This document shows positions 35,205 to 43,740 of a stretch of 64,000 nt of DNA, piece after piece. Below the pieces are notes generated by a model. That model was not told the DNA's origin. It did not search any database and saw nothing but the letters and a program-made list of their open reading frames with translations. The DNA is taken from NCBI GenBank assembly GCA_019635435.1, contig JAHBZM010000001.1, positions 2,170,001 through 2,234,000 of the forward strand. Direction: 5' to 3'. Origin of the DNA: Ramlibacter sp. (lineage in GTDB: Bacteria; Pseudomonadota; Gammaproteobacteria; Burkholderiales; Burkholderiaceae_C). The first letter of the stretch is position 1, and the number at the start of each line of letters is the position of its first letter. Made by a program: the position numbers and the translations under genes.

Positions 35205-35855
35205 TCAGCTTCTAAGTACATACCCTAGGATCACTTCGCTCATGTGGGACAGCCGCTCGCTGCGTGCCTTGGGCGCCATGAGGTCGCGCCCGAAGATGGC
35301 CGACAGCGTGAAGTTGTTCGACAGGTAGAAGTACGACAGCCCGGCAATCGACACATACAGTTGCACCGGGTCGATGCCGCCGCGAAAGCTGCCGTCCTTG
35401 CGGCCGCGCTCCAGCACCTCGCCCAGCGTGGCGATCAGCGGGGAGTTGAGTTCGCGCACCCGTGGCGACTCGTCCAGGTGGCGCGCGCGGTGCAGGTTGG
35501 CGCTGTTGAGCAGGGTGAGGAACTCGGGGTGCTCCAGGTAGTAGTTCCAGGTGAACTCCACCAGCCGGCGCACCGCGTCGGGCGGAGACAGGTCGAGCAG
35601 CTTGAGCTGGCGCTCCTCCTCGCGGATGTGGCGGTAGGCCTGCTCCAGCACGGACTGGAAGAGGCGCTCCTTGTCCTCGAAGTAGTAGTAGATCAGGCGC
35701 TTGTTCAGGCCTGCGCGTTCGGCAATGCGGTCCATGCGCGCGCCGCCCAGGCCGTACTCGGCAAACTCATCGCGGGCGGCCGCTAAGATGGTGTTCTGTG
35801 ATCGGTCCGCATCGCGCAGGCGCTCTTCCGCGGCGGGAGGTGTGTCTCGGGTCAT
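35205..35855 (-). CDS. TetR-family transcriptional regulator
   Basis: A 216-residue regulator with the N-terminal helix-turn-helix ILAAARDEFAEYGLGGARMDRIAERAGLNKRLIYYYFEDKERLF (about residues 17-60) and a helical C-terminal domain with HLDESPRVRELNSPLIATLGEVLERG. ATG 35855 is chosen; a GTG 18 nt upstream would place the start inside operator 2. It sits between tctC and the divergent ThDP enzyme, flanked by two matching operators, so it probably controls both and itself. Confidence 0.92.
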   Translation of the reverse strand: MTRDTPPAAEERLRDADRSQNTILAAARDEFAEYGLGGARMDRIAERAGLNKRLIYYYFEDKERLFQSVLEQAYRHIREEERQLKLLDLSPPDAVRRLVEFTWNYYLEHPEFLTLLNSANLHRARHLDESPRVRELNSPLIATLGEVLERGRKDGSFRGGIDPVQLYVSIAGLSYFYLSNNFTLSAIFGRDLMAPKARSERLSHMSEVILGYVLRS

Positions 35856-35863
35856 GACGTAAT

Positions 35864-35883
35864 AATTCACCAATCAGTTAATA
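35864..35883. promoter_or_regulatory. Operator 2: imperfect 8-4-8 palindrome between tetR and the ThDP enzyme gene
   Basis: AATTCACCAATCAGTTAATA keeps the left arm and spacing of operator 1 (AATTCACT-AACG-AGTGAATT) with changes in the right arm. It lies 9 nt before the tetR start and 13 nt before the divergent gene's start, a position suited to autorepression and control of both genes. Confidence 0.65.
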
Positions 35884-35895
35884 AAGTCAAATTCC

Positions 35896-37584
35896 ATGTC
35901 TCAAATTGCAGGGCACCTGCTGGTTGAATGCCTGATTGCCCAAGGCGTGACCCATGTGTTTGGCGTGCCAGGCGAGAGCTATCTTGCCGCACTTGATGGC
36001 TTTCATGCCCATGCGGGCCGCATCCGTTTCGTCATCAACCGGCAAGAGGGCGGTGCGGCCTTCATGGCGGAAGCCCATGGCAAGCTGACGGGCCGCCCCG
36101 GCGTGTGCTTCGTCACACGCGGCCCCGGCGCCACCAACGCCTCGATCGGCGTTCACACCGCCTTCCAGGACTCCACCCCCATGGTGCTGTTCGTGGGCGA
36201 CGTGGCGAGCGACCAGCGCGACCGCGAAGCCTTCCAGGAGGTGGACTATGGCGCTTTCTTTGGCCCTTCCACCCGCGGCATGGCCAAGCGCGTGGAGCGC
36301 GTTGACGATCCAGCCCGGTTGCCCGAGTACGTGGCGCGCGCCTTTGCCACGGCCATGAACGGCCGGCCGGGCCCGGTGGTGCTGGTGCTGCCGGAAGACA
36401 TGCTCACCCAGGCGGTCGAGGTGAAGGCGTTGCCGCGCGTGGAGGCGGTGGAAGCCTGGAGCGACCCGGGCTCGCTGCGGCAACTGCGCGAGATGCTGCT
36501 GCAGTCGCGCCAGCCGTTTGTGATTGCCGGTGGCGGCGGCTGGACGCCCCAAGCCGCGCAGGCCCTGCAGCGCTTCGCCGAGAACTGGAAACTGCCCGTG
36601 GGCAATGCCTTCCGGTTCCAGGACACCTTTGACAACTTCCATCCGCTGTACGCGGGCGATGTGGGCATCGGGCTGAACCCCAGGCTTGCCGCGCGCATCA
36701 GGGAAAGCGACCTGATCATCGCGATCGGCCCGCGGCTGGGCGAGATGACGACCAGCGGGTACACGCTGCTGACGCCGCCGCGCGCGCGGCAAAAGCTCGT
36801 GCACATCCACGCCAGCGCCGAGGAACTCAACCGCGTCTACCAGGCGGACCTGGCCATCAATGCCACCATGAATGCCGCGGCCCGCTCGCTGGAAGTGTTG
36901 ACGGCACCGCCCGCGCTGCCCTGGGAGGCCTGGACCGAAGCCGCCCACGCGGACTATGAAGCCAACCTCGTGCCACAGGCCCTGCCCGGCGAGATCGACA
37001 TGCCGGCCATCGTGGCAAGCCTGCAGAAGCACCTGCCGGCCGACGCGGTGCTGACCAACGGCGCCGGCAACTTCGCCAGCTGGATCCACCGCTTCTTCCG
37101 CCACCATGGGCTGGCCAAGGGCTTCAAGACGCAGCTGGCGCCCACGGTGGGGGCCATGGGCTACGGCGTGCCGGCCGGCATTGCCGCCAACCTGGCGACG
37201 GGACGCACCGCCTTCACCATCGCTGGCGATGGCGACTTCCTGATGAACGGGCAGGAGCTGGCTACGGCCGTGCAGCATGGGGGCAAGAGCATCATCGTGT
37301 TGCTGAACAATGGCATGTACGGCACCATCCGCATGCACCAGGAGCGCGAGTACCCGCAGCACGTGAGCGGCTCGCAGCTGAGCAATCCCGACTTCGCGGC
37401 ACTCGCGCGCGCCTATGGCTATGCGGGGGTGCGCATCAGCCGCACCGCCGAGTTCGAGCCCGAGCTGCTGGCCGCCCTGGCCCGCGACGGCGGTACGCTG
37501 ATCGAGGTCACGCTGGACCCCGAGGTCATCACCACCCGCGGCACGCTGTCGGCCATCACGCAGGCGGCGCTGCGCAAGAAGTAG
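35896..37584 (+). CDS. Thiamine diphosphate-dependent enzyme (acetolactate synthase-like)
   Basis: A 562-residue protein with the three-domain layout of ThDP enzymes. The N-terminal PYR domain has the catalytic Glu in INRQEGGAAFMAEA (about residue 51). The C-terminal PP domain has the metal/ThDP motif GDGDFLMNGQELATAVQHGGKSIIVLLNN (about 443-471). It is similar to acetolactate synthase and related decarboxylases, but the reaction is unknown. Divergence from the TetR gene and a shared operator tie it to the tct operon, where it may act on a 2-keto acid. Confidence 0.88.
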   Translation: MSQIAGHLLVECLIAQGVTHVFGVPGESYLAALDGFHAHAGRIRFVINRQEGGAAFMAEAHGKLTGRPGVCFVTRGPGATNASIGVHTAFQDSTPMVLFVGDVASDQRDREAFQEVDYGAFFGPSTRGMAKRVERVDDPARLPEYVARAFATAMNGRPGPVVLVLPEDMLTQAVEVKALPRVEAVEAWSDPGSLRQLREMLLQSRQPFVIAGGGGWTPQAAQALQRFAENWKLPVGNAFRFQDTFDNFHPLYAGDVGIGLNPRLAARIRESDLIIAIGPRLGEMTTSGYTLLTPPRARQKLVHIHASAEELNRVYQADLAINATMNAAARSLEVLTAPPALPWEAWTEAAHADYEANLVPQALPGEIDMPAIVASLQKHLPADAVLTNGAGNFASWIHRFFRHHGLAKGFKTQLAPTVGAMGYGVPAGIAANLATGRTAFTIAGDGDFLMNGQELATAVQHGGKSIIVLLNNGMYGTIRMHQEREYPQHVSGSQLSNPDFAALARAYGYAGVRISRTAEFEPELLAALARDGGTLIEVTLDPEVITTRGTLSAITQAALRKK

Positions 37585-37616
37585 CCGTCGAGCAGGCAGG
37601 GCGCACAGCCCCAATG

Positions 37617-37642
37617 AAAAAGGGCCACTTGCGTGGCCCTTT
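37617..37642 (-). terminator. Intrinsic terminator for the SWIB gene, shared with the convergent ThDP gene
   Basis: Stem AAAGGGCCAC and GTGGCCCTTT with loop TTGC. On the minus strand the hairpin is followed by a run of T residues, so it terminates the leftward SWIB transcript. It may also act on the rightward transcript, where the U-run is short. Confidence 0.85.
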
Positions 37643-37662
37643 GAGTGTCAGCAGCGCAGGGC

Positions 37663-38121
37663 TTACTTGACGTGCTTGCCGATCAGGCCAGCCATTTCGA
37701 ACATGGACACCTGGGCCTTGCCGAAGATTTCCTTCAGCTTGGCGTCGGCGTTGACCATGCGCTTGTTCATCTTGTCCTGCAGGTTGTTCTTCTTGATGTA
37801 CGTCCACAGCTTGCTGACCACCTCGGTGCGCGGCAGCGGGTTGGAACCCACCACGGCAGCCAGGGCGGCGCTGGGCGTCAGGGCCTTCATGAACGCGGCG
37901 TTCGGAGTGCGCTTCTTTGCCGGGGCCTTCTTGGCAGCAGCCTTCTTGGCCGGCGCTGCCTTCTTGGCGACTACCTTCTTGGCCGGAGCGGCCTTCTTGG
38001 CAGGAGCCTTTTTGGCGGCGACCTTCTTCGCGGGCGCAGCCTTCTTCGCTGCTACTTTCTTGGCTGGGGCGGCCTTCTTTGCGGGCGCCTTCTTTGCCGG
38101 AGCTTTCTTTGCAGTTGCCAT
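37663..38121 (-). CDS. SWIB/MDM2-domain protein with histone H1-like Lys/Ala/Pro repeat tail
   Basis: A 152-residue protein. Residues 1 to about 70 are repeats of the KKAPAKKAA/KKVAAKK type, like histone H1 tails and AlgP. Residues about 75-150 form a SWIB domain (FMKALTPSAALAAVVGSNPLPRTEVVSKLWTYIKKNNLQD, ending in GLIGKHVK). The tail should bind nucleic acid and the protein is probably nucleoid-associated. ATG 38121 follows an AAGGAAA ribosome binding site. Monocistronic with its own terminator. Confidence 0.93.
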   Translation of the reverse strand: MATAKKAPAKKAPAKKAAPAKKVAAKKAAPAKKVAAKKAPAKKAAPAKKVVAKKAAPAKKAAAKKAPAKKRTPNAAFMKALTPSAALAAVVGSNPLPRTEVVSKLWTYIKKNNLQDKMNKRMVNADAKLKEIFGKAQVSMFEMAGLIGKHVK

Positions 38122-38267
38122 GATTGAATTTCCTTCTAGGAGTTGATTAATCACCAATGGGAATCTTCATTCCTACCGGCACTGCGGATGCTACTGGAGA
38201 AAAAACGCGTTTCCAAGTGAAAAAGCGCTTTTTTCCCTCTGGCGTGTTGTTTTTTTAATGCGTGTTT

Positions 38268-39176
38268 TCAGGCGGTTTTCCCTCTGAAGATCAGCAAAAC
38301 GCCGGTCAGGATCACGCCGCACGCAGTCCACTCCATGCCCGAGACCGCTTCACCGGCGAAAACGACGCCCAAAAACAGGGCAATCAGCGGGTTCACGAAG
38401 GCATAACTGGTGGCCATCGCGGGTGACGCGTGGCCCAGCAGATAGAGGTAGGCACTGAATGCGACGAGCGAGCCAAAGACCACGAGGTACAGCCACGCCA
38501 GCGCGGCGAGCGGTTGGACGGGCCACGCGGGCTGCTCACCCAACGCAAGAGAAATCAGCATCAACACCGCGCCGCCACACAACATTTCGCTGGCGAATCC
38601 CGTGGGCCCCGGCGCCAGCGGCAGCCGTGTGGTGGACAGCACCGAGCCCAGCGACCAGGCGAGCGTGGCGCCTGCGATGCAGGCCAGGCTGGCAGGCGAG
38701 GCCGAAAAACTGGCGCCGCGCACCAGCAGCAGCACGCCCGCCAGGCCCACCGCCATGCCCAGGAGCTCGAGCCGGTTGGGACGTTGGCCGAACAGCAGCC
38801 CCCAGGCGCACACCAGCATGGGCACCACGGCAATGAAGGCCGCGATCAATCCGGAACCCACATGCAGCTCGGCGCTGGCCGTCAGACCCATGCCTCCGCC
38901 CAGCATCAGGGTGCCCACCGCAAGGGCGTTGAGCCATTGCCGTGGGGTGGGCCAGCCCGGTGCGCCCGAGGAGCCCGGGCGCCAGCGCGTCCAGGCCATG
39001 AGCAGCGCGCCGGCCAGGAGGAAGCGCGTGCCCATCTGGAAAAACGGCGGAAAGCTCACGAGTGCGAAGCGGATCGCGAGGTAGGTGGAGCCCCAGACCA
39101 GGTAGCAGGCCAGCAGGGCTGGCAGGAGCAGTGGCGCGGCCGATGGCCGGGCGGCGGTAAGTGTGGTGGTGTTCAT
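38268..39176 (-). CDS. EamA-family (DMT) transporter
   Basis: A 302-residue membrane protein with ten hydrophobic segments in two EamA repeats. It has LLACYLVWGSTYLAIRFALVSFPPFFQMGTRFLLAGALL at the start and PLAALAWLYLVVFGSLVAFSAYLYLLGHASPAMATSYAFVNPLIALFLGVVF near the end, typical of RhaT/YedA-like exporters. Start 39176 (MNTTTLTAAR) fits better than one 54 nt upstream. An Lrp-family gene is divergent from it, 84 nt away, and may regulate it. Confidence 0.9.
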   Translation of the reverse strand: MNTTTLTAARPSAAPLLLPALLACYLVWGSTYLAIRFALVSFPPFFQMGTRFLLAGALLMAWTRWRPGSSGAPGWPTPRQWLNALAVGTLMLGGGMGLTASAELHVGSGLIAAFIAVVPMLVCAWGLLFGQRPNRLELLGMAVGLAGVLLLVRGASFSASPASLACIAGATLAWSLGSVLSTTRLPLAPGPTGFASEMLCGGAVLMLISLALGEQPAWPVQPLAALAWLYLVVFGSLVAFSAYLYLLGHASPAMATSYAFVNPLIALFLGVVFAGEAVSGMEWTACGVILTGVLLIFRGKTA

Positions 39177-39260
39177 GCCCGGAATCGTAGGTTGCCCGGA
39201 CGCGGCAAACCATGGATGATTCAAGGACAAATGGGTTTCTGGCCTTGAGAATCAAAATAG

Positions 39261-39761
39261 ATGAGCACCATGACCGAAGTTTCCGAGTTCGATTCTTACG
39301 ACGGCCGCATTCTGGCCGAATTGCAGCGCGACGCGCGCATCACCATGGCCGAGCTCGGCCGGCGCGTTCACCTGAGCCAGCCCGCGGTGACGGAGCGCGT
39401 GCGCAAGCTGGAGATGAACGGGGTCATCCGGGGCTACCGGGCCGAGGTCGACTACCAGCGCCTGGGCTATGGCATCCGGGGCATCGTGCGGGTGGGGCGG
39501 GCCGAGTATGCGCGCGTGGTGAAGCTGATCGAGCAGACGCCCGAGGTGATCAACGCCTTCAACGTCACGGGCGACGACAGCTGGGTGCTGGAGATCGCCG
39601 TGATCGATGTGCAGCATCTGGATGCCGTGGTCACCAAGTTTTGTATCCTTACCGAAACAGCGACCTGCATCGTGCTCAACGCGCCGCGTGAAAACGCCAT
39701 GGTGTTGCCGGCACGGCGCGAGAACATCAAACCCACCATCAAGAAAGTCACCGGAAAATGA
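39261..39761 (+). CDS. Lrp/AsnC-family transcriptional regulator
   Basis: A 166-residue regulator with the helix-turn-helix LAELQRDARITMAELGRRVHLSQPAVTERVRKLEMNGVIRGYRAEVD (about residues 15-60) and a RAM ligand domain (VVKLIEQTPEVINAFNVTGDDSWVLEIAV). It overlaps the next gene by ATGA and is divergent from an EamA exporter, an arrangement typical of amino-acid efflux control. Confidence 0.92.
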   Translation: MSTMTEVSEFDSYDGRILAELQRDARITMAELGRRVHLSQPAVTERVRKLEMNGVIRGYRAEVDYQRLGYGIRGIVRVGRAEYARVVKLIEQTPEVINAFNVTGDDSWVLEIAVIDVQHLDAVVTKFCILTETATCIVLNAPRENAMVLPARRENIKPTIKKVTGK

Positions 39762-40279
39762 GCCTGACCTTTGCCACCTGCGATCTCTGCGACGCCCACG
39801 AGGGCGACACCACCGGCAGTTTCCGCGTGTTGCCGCCGGTATTCCAGAGCTACGGGGCCGTGCCACGCTTCCACGGCCCCGTGGTGACGCTGCGCTGTCC
39901 TGAAGACAATTCGCGGGTGCGGGAGGCAGTGAACTCCCCCGGCGAAATCCAGACGCCTGCCGGGAAGGTGGCGCAGGTTCTGGTGATTGATGGCGGCGGT
40001 TCGCTGCGGCGCGCGCTGGTGGGGGGCAATCTTGCCGCCGCCGCCGCCAAAAACGGCTGGGCGGGCATCGTGGTGGACGGCGCGGTGCGCGACCTGGCTG
40101 AACTGTCGCAGGCCCAAGTCGGCATCCGCGCGCTGGCCCTGATGCCCTTGCGGTCGGTCAAGCGTGATGAAGGCCAGCGCGACCTTGCGGTCCGGATCCA
40201 GGGTGTTGACGTGCGTCCTGGTGACTGGCTTTATGCCGATGAAGACGGCATCGTCGTCAGCGCGACAGCGCTGATCTGA
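39758..40279 (+). CDS. rraA: RraA-family protein (RNase E activity regulator / HMG aldolase-like)
   Basis: A 173-residue protein with the family pattern FATCDLCDAHEGD, VLPPVFQSYGAVPRFHGPVVTLRCPEDNSRVREAV, VLVIDGGGSLRRALVGGNLAAAAAKNGWAGIVVDGAVRD. The G-G-N-L-A...D-G-x-x-R-D residues form the metal and ligand pocket of this fold. Family members either inhibit RNase E or act as 4-hydroxy-4-methyl-2-oxoglutarate aldolases. Compared with the usual 160 residues it has a short insert (QTPAGKVAQ). Its 3' end overlaps the convergent EamA gene by 23 nt. Confidence 0.9.
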   Translation: MSLTFATCDLCDAHEGDTTGSFRVLPPVFQSYGAVPRFHGPVVTLRCPEDNSRVREAVNSPGEIQTPAGKVAQVLVIDGGGSLRRALVGGNLAAAAAKNGWAGIVVDGAVRDLAELSQAQVGIRALALMPLRSVKRDEGQRDLAVRIQGVDVRPGDWLYADEDGIVVSATALI

Positions 40280-41189
40280 CGGGCAGCGTGGCCAGGACCA
40301 CGCCTGCCAGGGCGAGGGCAAAGGCCAGCAATTGCATCACGCCCAGGCGCTCGCCCAGCGCAAAAACACCCACCAGCGCGGCCGAGACGGGCAACATCAC
40401 GGTAAAGACGCCGCCTTGCGATGCGGGCACCGACTTGAGGCCCGTCATCCAGAGCCAGACGGTCCACACGCTGGCGGCGAGCGAGTAGAACAGCAGCAGC
40501 AGCCAGATGCCCGGCACCACCGTGCTGAAATCGAAGCGTGCCGCGGCATACAGGCCGAACGGGGTGACCAGCGCGAACCCCCAGAGGTTGATGAGGGCCG
40601 TGATCCGCTTGGGCCCGAGCGACCCCGTGAGCTTCTTGCCGATCACCGCATACGAGGCCTCGCACAACACGGCGCCGAAGACCAGCAGGTTGCCCAGCCA
40701 GACCCTGCTAGCGGCGTCGGCATCGCCGGCGGACCCATGCCCCCCCTGCGGCCGCGCCAGGCCAAGCAGGCCGATGCCCAGGGCCGCGCATACCACCGCG
40801 GCCCAGACCCGCGGACTGATGCGCTCGCGCAGGAATGCCCAGCTCAGCAGGGCCACGACGGCAGGAATGGACGCCATGATGACGCCGGCCGAGACGGCGC
40901 TGGTGAGGCTGACGCCGAACAGCATGCAGATGGAGAACAGGAAGTTGCCCAGGAAGGACTCCAGGAACACGAGGCGACGGGTCTGCGCCGTCATCGGAGG
41001 CTCGTCGGGCGGCTTCCTGAGCCAGTGCAGCATGGCAAAGCCGCCGATGCCAAAGCGCAGCCAGGCCAGCAGGAAGACCGGTATGGCGGCGGCAAGGGGT
41101 TTGGACAGCGCCACATAGCTGCCGACCAGCGACATGCTGAGCGCGAGGCAGCCGTAGGCAAGCGCGCGGCTGGGCAATGGGCGATTCAC
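40257..41189 (-). CDS. EamA-family (DMT) transporter
   Basis: A 310-residue membrane protein with ten hydrophobic segments. It opens with ALAYGCLALSMSLVGSYVALSKPLAAAIPVFLLAWLRFGIGG and has a second repeat starting LLVFGAVLCEASYAVIGKKLTGSLGPKRITALINLWGFAL. It is not closely similar to the other EamA protein in the window. Probable metabolite exporter; substrate unknown. It converges on rraA with a 23-nt overlap. Confidence 0.9.
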   Translation of the reverse strand: MNRPLPSRALAYGCLALSMSLVGSYVALSKPLAAAIPVFLLAWLRFGIGGFAMLHWLRKPPDEPPMTAQTRRLVFLESFLGNFLFSICMLFGVSLTSAVSAGVIMASIPAVVALLSWAFLRERISPRVWAAVVCAALGIGLLGLARPQGGHGSAGDADAASRVWLGNLLVFGAVLCEASYAVIGKKLTGSLGPKRITALINLWGFALVTPFGLYAAARFDFSTVVPGIWLLLLFYSLAASVWTVWLWMTGLKSVPASQGGVFTVMLPVSAALVGVFALGERLGVMQLLAFALALAGVVLATLPVRSALSR

Positions 41190-41231
41190 TAGACTGTTTC
41201 CCTGAATTCAAACCATAAAAGGCCGCCCATC

Positions 41232-41630
41232 ATGCCCGAGGATCCCGCAACTTCTGCCCGCCATGTGTTTGTTTACGGCACGCTGCGCCGCGGTGATGAC
41301 AACGACATCACGCGCCTGCGGCCGGCGCCTCGCTGGGTCGGCCAGGCGCGCATCAAGGGCGCGATGTACCACTTCGGCCGCTATCCCGGCGTGGCGCTGG
41401 GCGGCGCGGACGACGTGATCGGAGAGGTCTACGAGATATCGCCTGCGCTGGAAGCCGTGCTCGACGAGATCGAGGAGGTCTACCCGCAGCAGACCAACGA
41501 GTACGCCAAGCGCGTGATCGGGGTGGACGTGCAGGGGCGCCGCCTGGAATGCATCGTGTACGAGATCAACCCTGACCGGCTCGGTGGACGCGCGCGGATC
41601 GCCTCGGGGGATTGGGTCAAGGACCGCTGA
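41232..41630 (+). CDS. Gamma-glutamylcyclotransferase-family protein
   Basis: A 132-residue protein with the GGCT-fold signature FVYGTLRRGDDN, then GAMYHFGRYPGVALGG and VIGEVYEI, and the catalytic-type Glu in LDEIEEVYPQ. It belongs to the AIG2/GGACT-like group, which releases 5-oxoproline from gamma-glutamyl amines or peptides. The substrate is uncertain. It is followed by an AT-rich non-coding stretch. Confidence 0.88.
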   Translation: MPEDPATSARHVFVYGTLRRGDDNDITRLRPAPRWVGQARIKGAMYHFGRYPGVALGGADDVIGEVYEISPALEAVLDEIEEVYPQQTNEYAKRVIGVDVQGRRLECIVYEINPDRLGGRARIASGDWVKDR

Positions 41631-41655
41631 GAATTTTTCATTTGATGAATTTTGC

Positions 41656-41735
41656 TTTTCTCAATATGGAATTTTGATTTGTTGGAGCGCAGAAAATTTT
41701 CTCAATACAAGAAATAAAATTCCATATTGAGAAAA
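41656..41735. promoter_or_regulatory. Perfect 20-bp inverted repeat in the AT-rich leader of isocitrate lyase
   Basis: TTTTCTCAATATGGAATTTT (41656-41675) is exactly inverted at 41716-41735. A partial third copy, TTTTCTCAATA, lies in the loop at 41697-41707. The region 41631-41891 is strongly AT-rich in a GC-rich window and holds no gene. Paired sites upstream of a glyoxylate-shunt gene suggest an operator for a carbon-source regulator; the transcribed form could also fold into a long hairpin. Confidence 0.7.
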
Positions 41736-41891
41736 TATATCATTAAGTTATTGATTCTATTGAATTTAAAAATATCTCTTCTATAAGACATAAGAGCTTC
41801 CCAAAGTCTTGTAGAAGACTTAAAGTCTCTCCATCGGCACCCGGCTTGCAACGCCTCCCGCTGAACTGTTTAACCAACCTTGGAGAGAACC

Positions 41892-43217
<1,326 letters not shown>

Positions 43218-43264
43218 ACCCGCGCCGCTGCCGATGCCGGCCGCCCCGTCGGCCGGATCAAGGA

Positions 43265-43292
43265 ACCCTGCCTTTTGCGGAAGGCAGGGTTT
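43265..43292 (+). terminator. Stem-loop terminator after aceA
   Basis: Perfect arms AACCCTGCCTT and AAGGCAGGGTT around loop TTGCGG, 47 nt after the aceA stop, followed by a modest T-rich tail (TTTGCTGTTT). Confidence 0.8.
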
Positions 43293-43351
43293 GCTGTTTG
43301 GGGCTTTCAGCGTAAAGTGGGGCTTCCCTACGTACTTTCAGAGGGGCTTGA

Positions 43352-43546
43352 ATGAGCGCATCCAGCGAGAAAACCGGTGTTTTTGACGCCAATCAACTCA
43401 ACCAGAACCGGTGCCCTGACTGTGCCGGTACCGGTGAGCTGCATATCGACAGCGAGAACATCAACGAGAACTTCGAGGTCGAGAAGCAGACCGTCATCAC
43501 GGGCTGCCCGCGCTGCGCGGGCACGGGCTATATTCCCGCGGGTTAA
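43352..43546 (+). CDS. Small zinc-finger protein with two DnaJ-type CxxCxGxG motifs
   Basis: A 64-residue protein with CPDCAGTG at about residues 21-28 and CPRCAGTG at about 52-59, the repeat type of the DnaJ cysteine-rich domain. The two motifs would bind a single zinc. There is no J domain. It lies upstream of the thrS leader, and its stop codon overlaps a possible -10 element (TAAAAT) for that leader. Role unknown; a thiol- or zinc-dependent chaperone-like function would be a guess. Confidence 0.75.
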   Translation: MSASSEKTGVFDANQLNQNRCPDCAGTGELHIDSENINENFEVEKQTVITGCPRCAGTGYIPAG

Positions 43547-43603
43547 AATGCACCGTGGCCCGTGCGACGCGGGTCGAACAAGAGCGAGAAAGGCAACCTG
43601 GTT

Positions 43604-43645
43604 ATGACACCGCGAACTACACCGGAAGGTTTTTGGGCCCTTTGA
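43604..43645 (+). CDS. Candidate threonine leader peptide of thrS attenuator (MTPRTTPEGFWAL)
   Basis: A 13-codon ORF with three threonine codons (ACA, ACT, ACA at positions 2, 5 and 6). A ribosome binding-site-like AGAAAGG lies 10 nt before the ATG, and the stop is 44 nt before a strong intrinsic terminator that precedes thrS. This is the arrangement of ribosome-mediated attenuation: stalling at Thr codons when charged tRNA-Thr is scarce would permit antitermination. The role is inferred from layout; I do not know a described thrS leader of this kind. Confidence 0.55.
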   Translation: MTPRTTPEGFWAL

Positions 43646-43689
43646 GGCCGTAGGGTCGCGCGCACTGATCTCTCTTCATGTTTCCAGAC

Positions 43690-43720
43690 AAAGCGCGGCT
43701 GTGTTCCGCGCTTTATTTTT
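43690..43720 (+). terminator. Intrinsic terminator / attenuator immediately upstream of thrS
   Basis: Stem AAAGCGCGG (43690-43698) and CCGCGCTTT (43706-43714) with loop CTGTGTT, followed by ATTTTTT. It ends about 20 nt before the thrS ATG. The left arm can pair instead with CGCGC at 43657-43663, a possible antiterminator. It might also simply end the transcript of the upstream small gene. Confidence 0.85.
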
Positions 43721-43740
43721 TCTGCTTTCATTCCTGAACC

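Noticed and set aside
37900..38121. CRISPR-like or satellite repeat
   Set aside because: The regular pattern is codon-level repetition of Lys/Ala/Pro motifs in the SWIB protein gene, without spacers.
38217..38240. Terminator at AAAAAGCGCTTTTTT downstream of the EamA gene
   Set aside because: It is a short AT-rich palindrome with only a GCGC core and little stem stability; more likely part of the SWIB promoter region.
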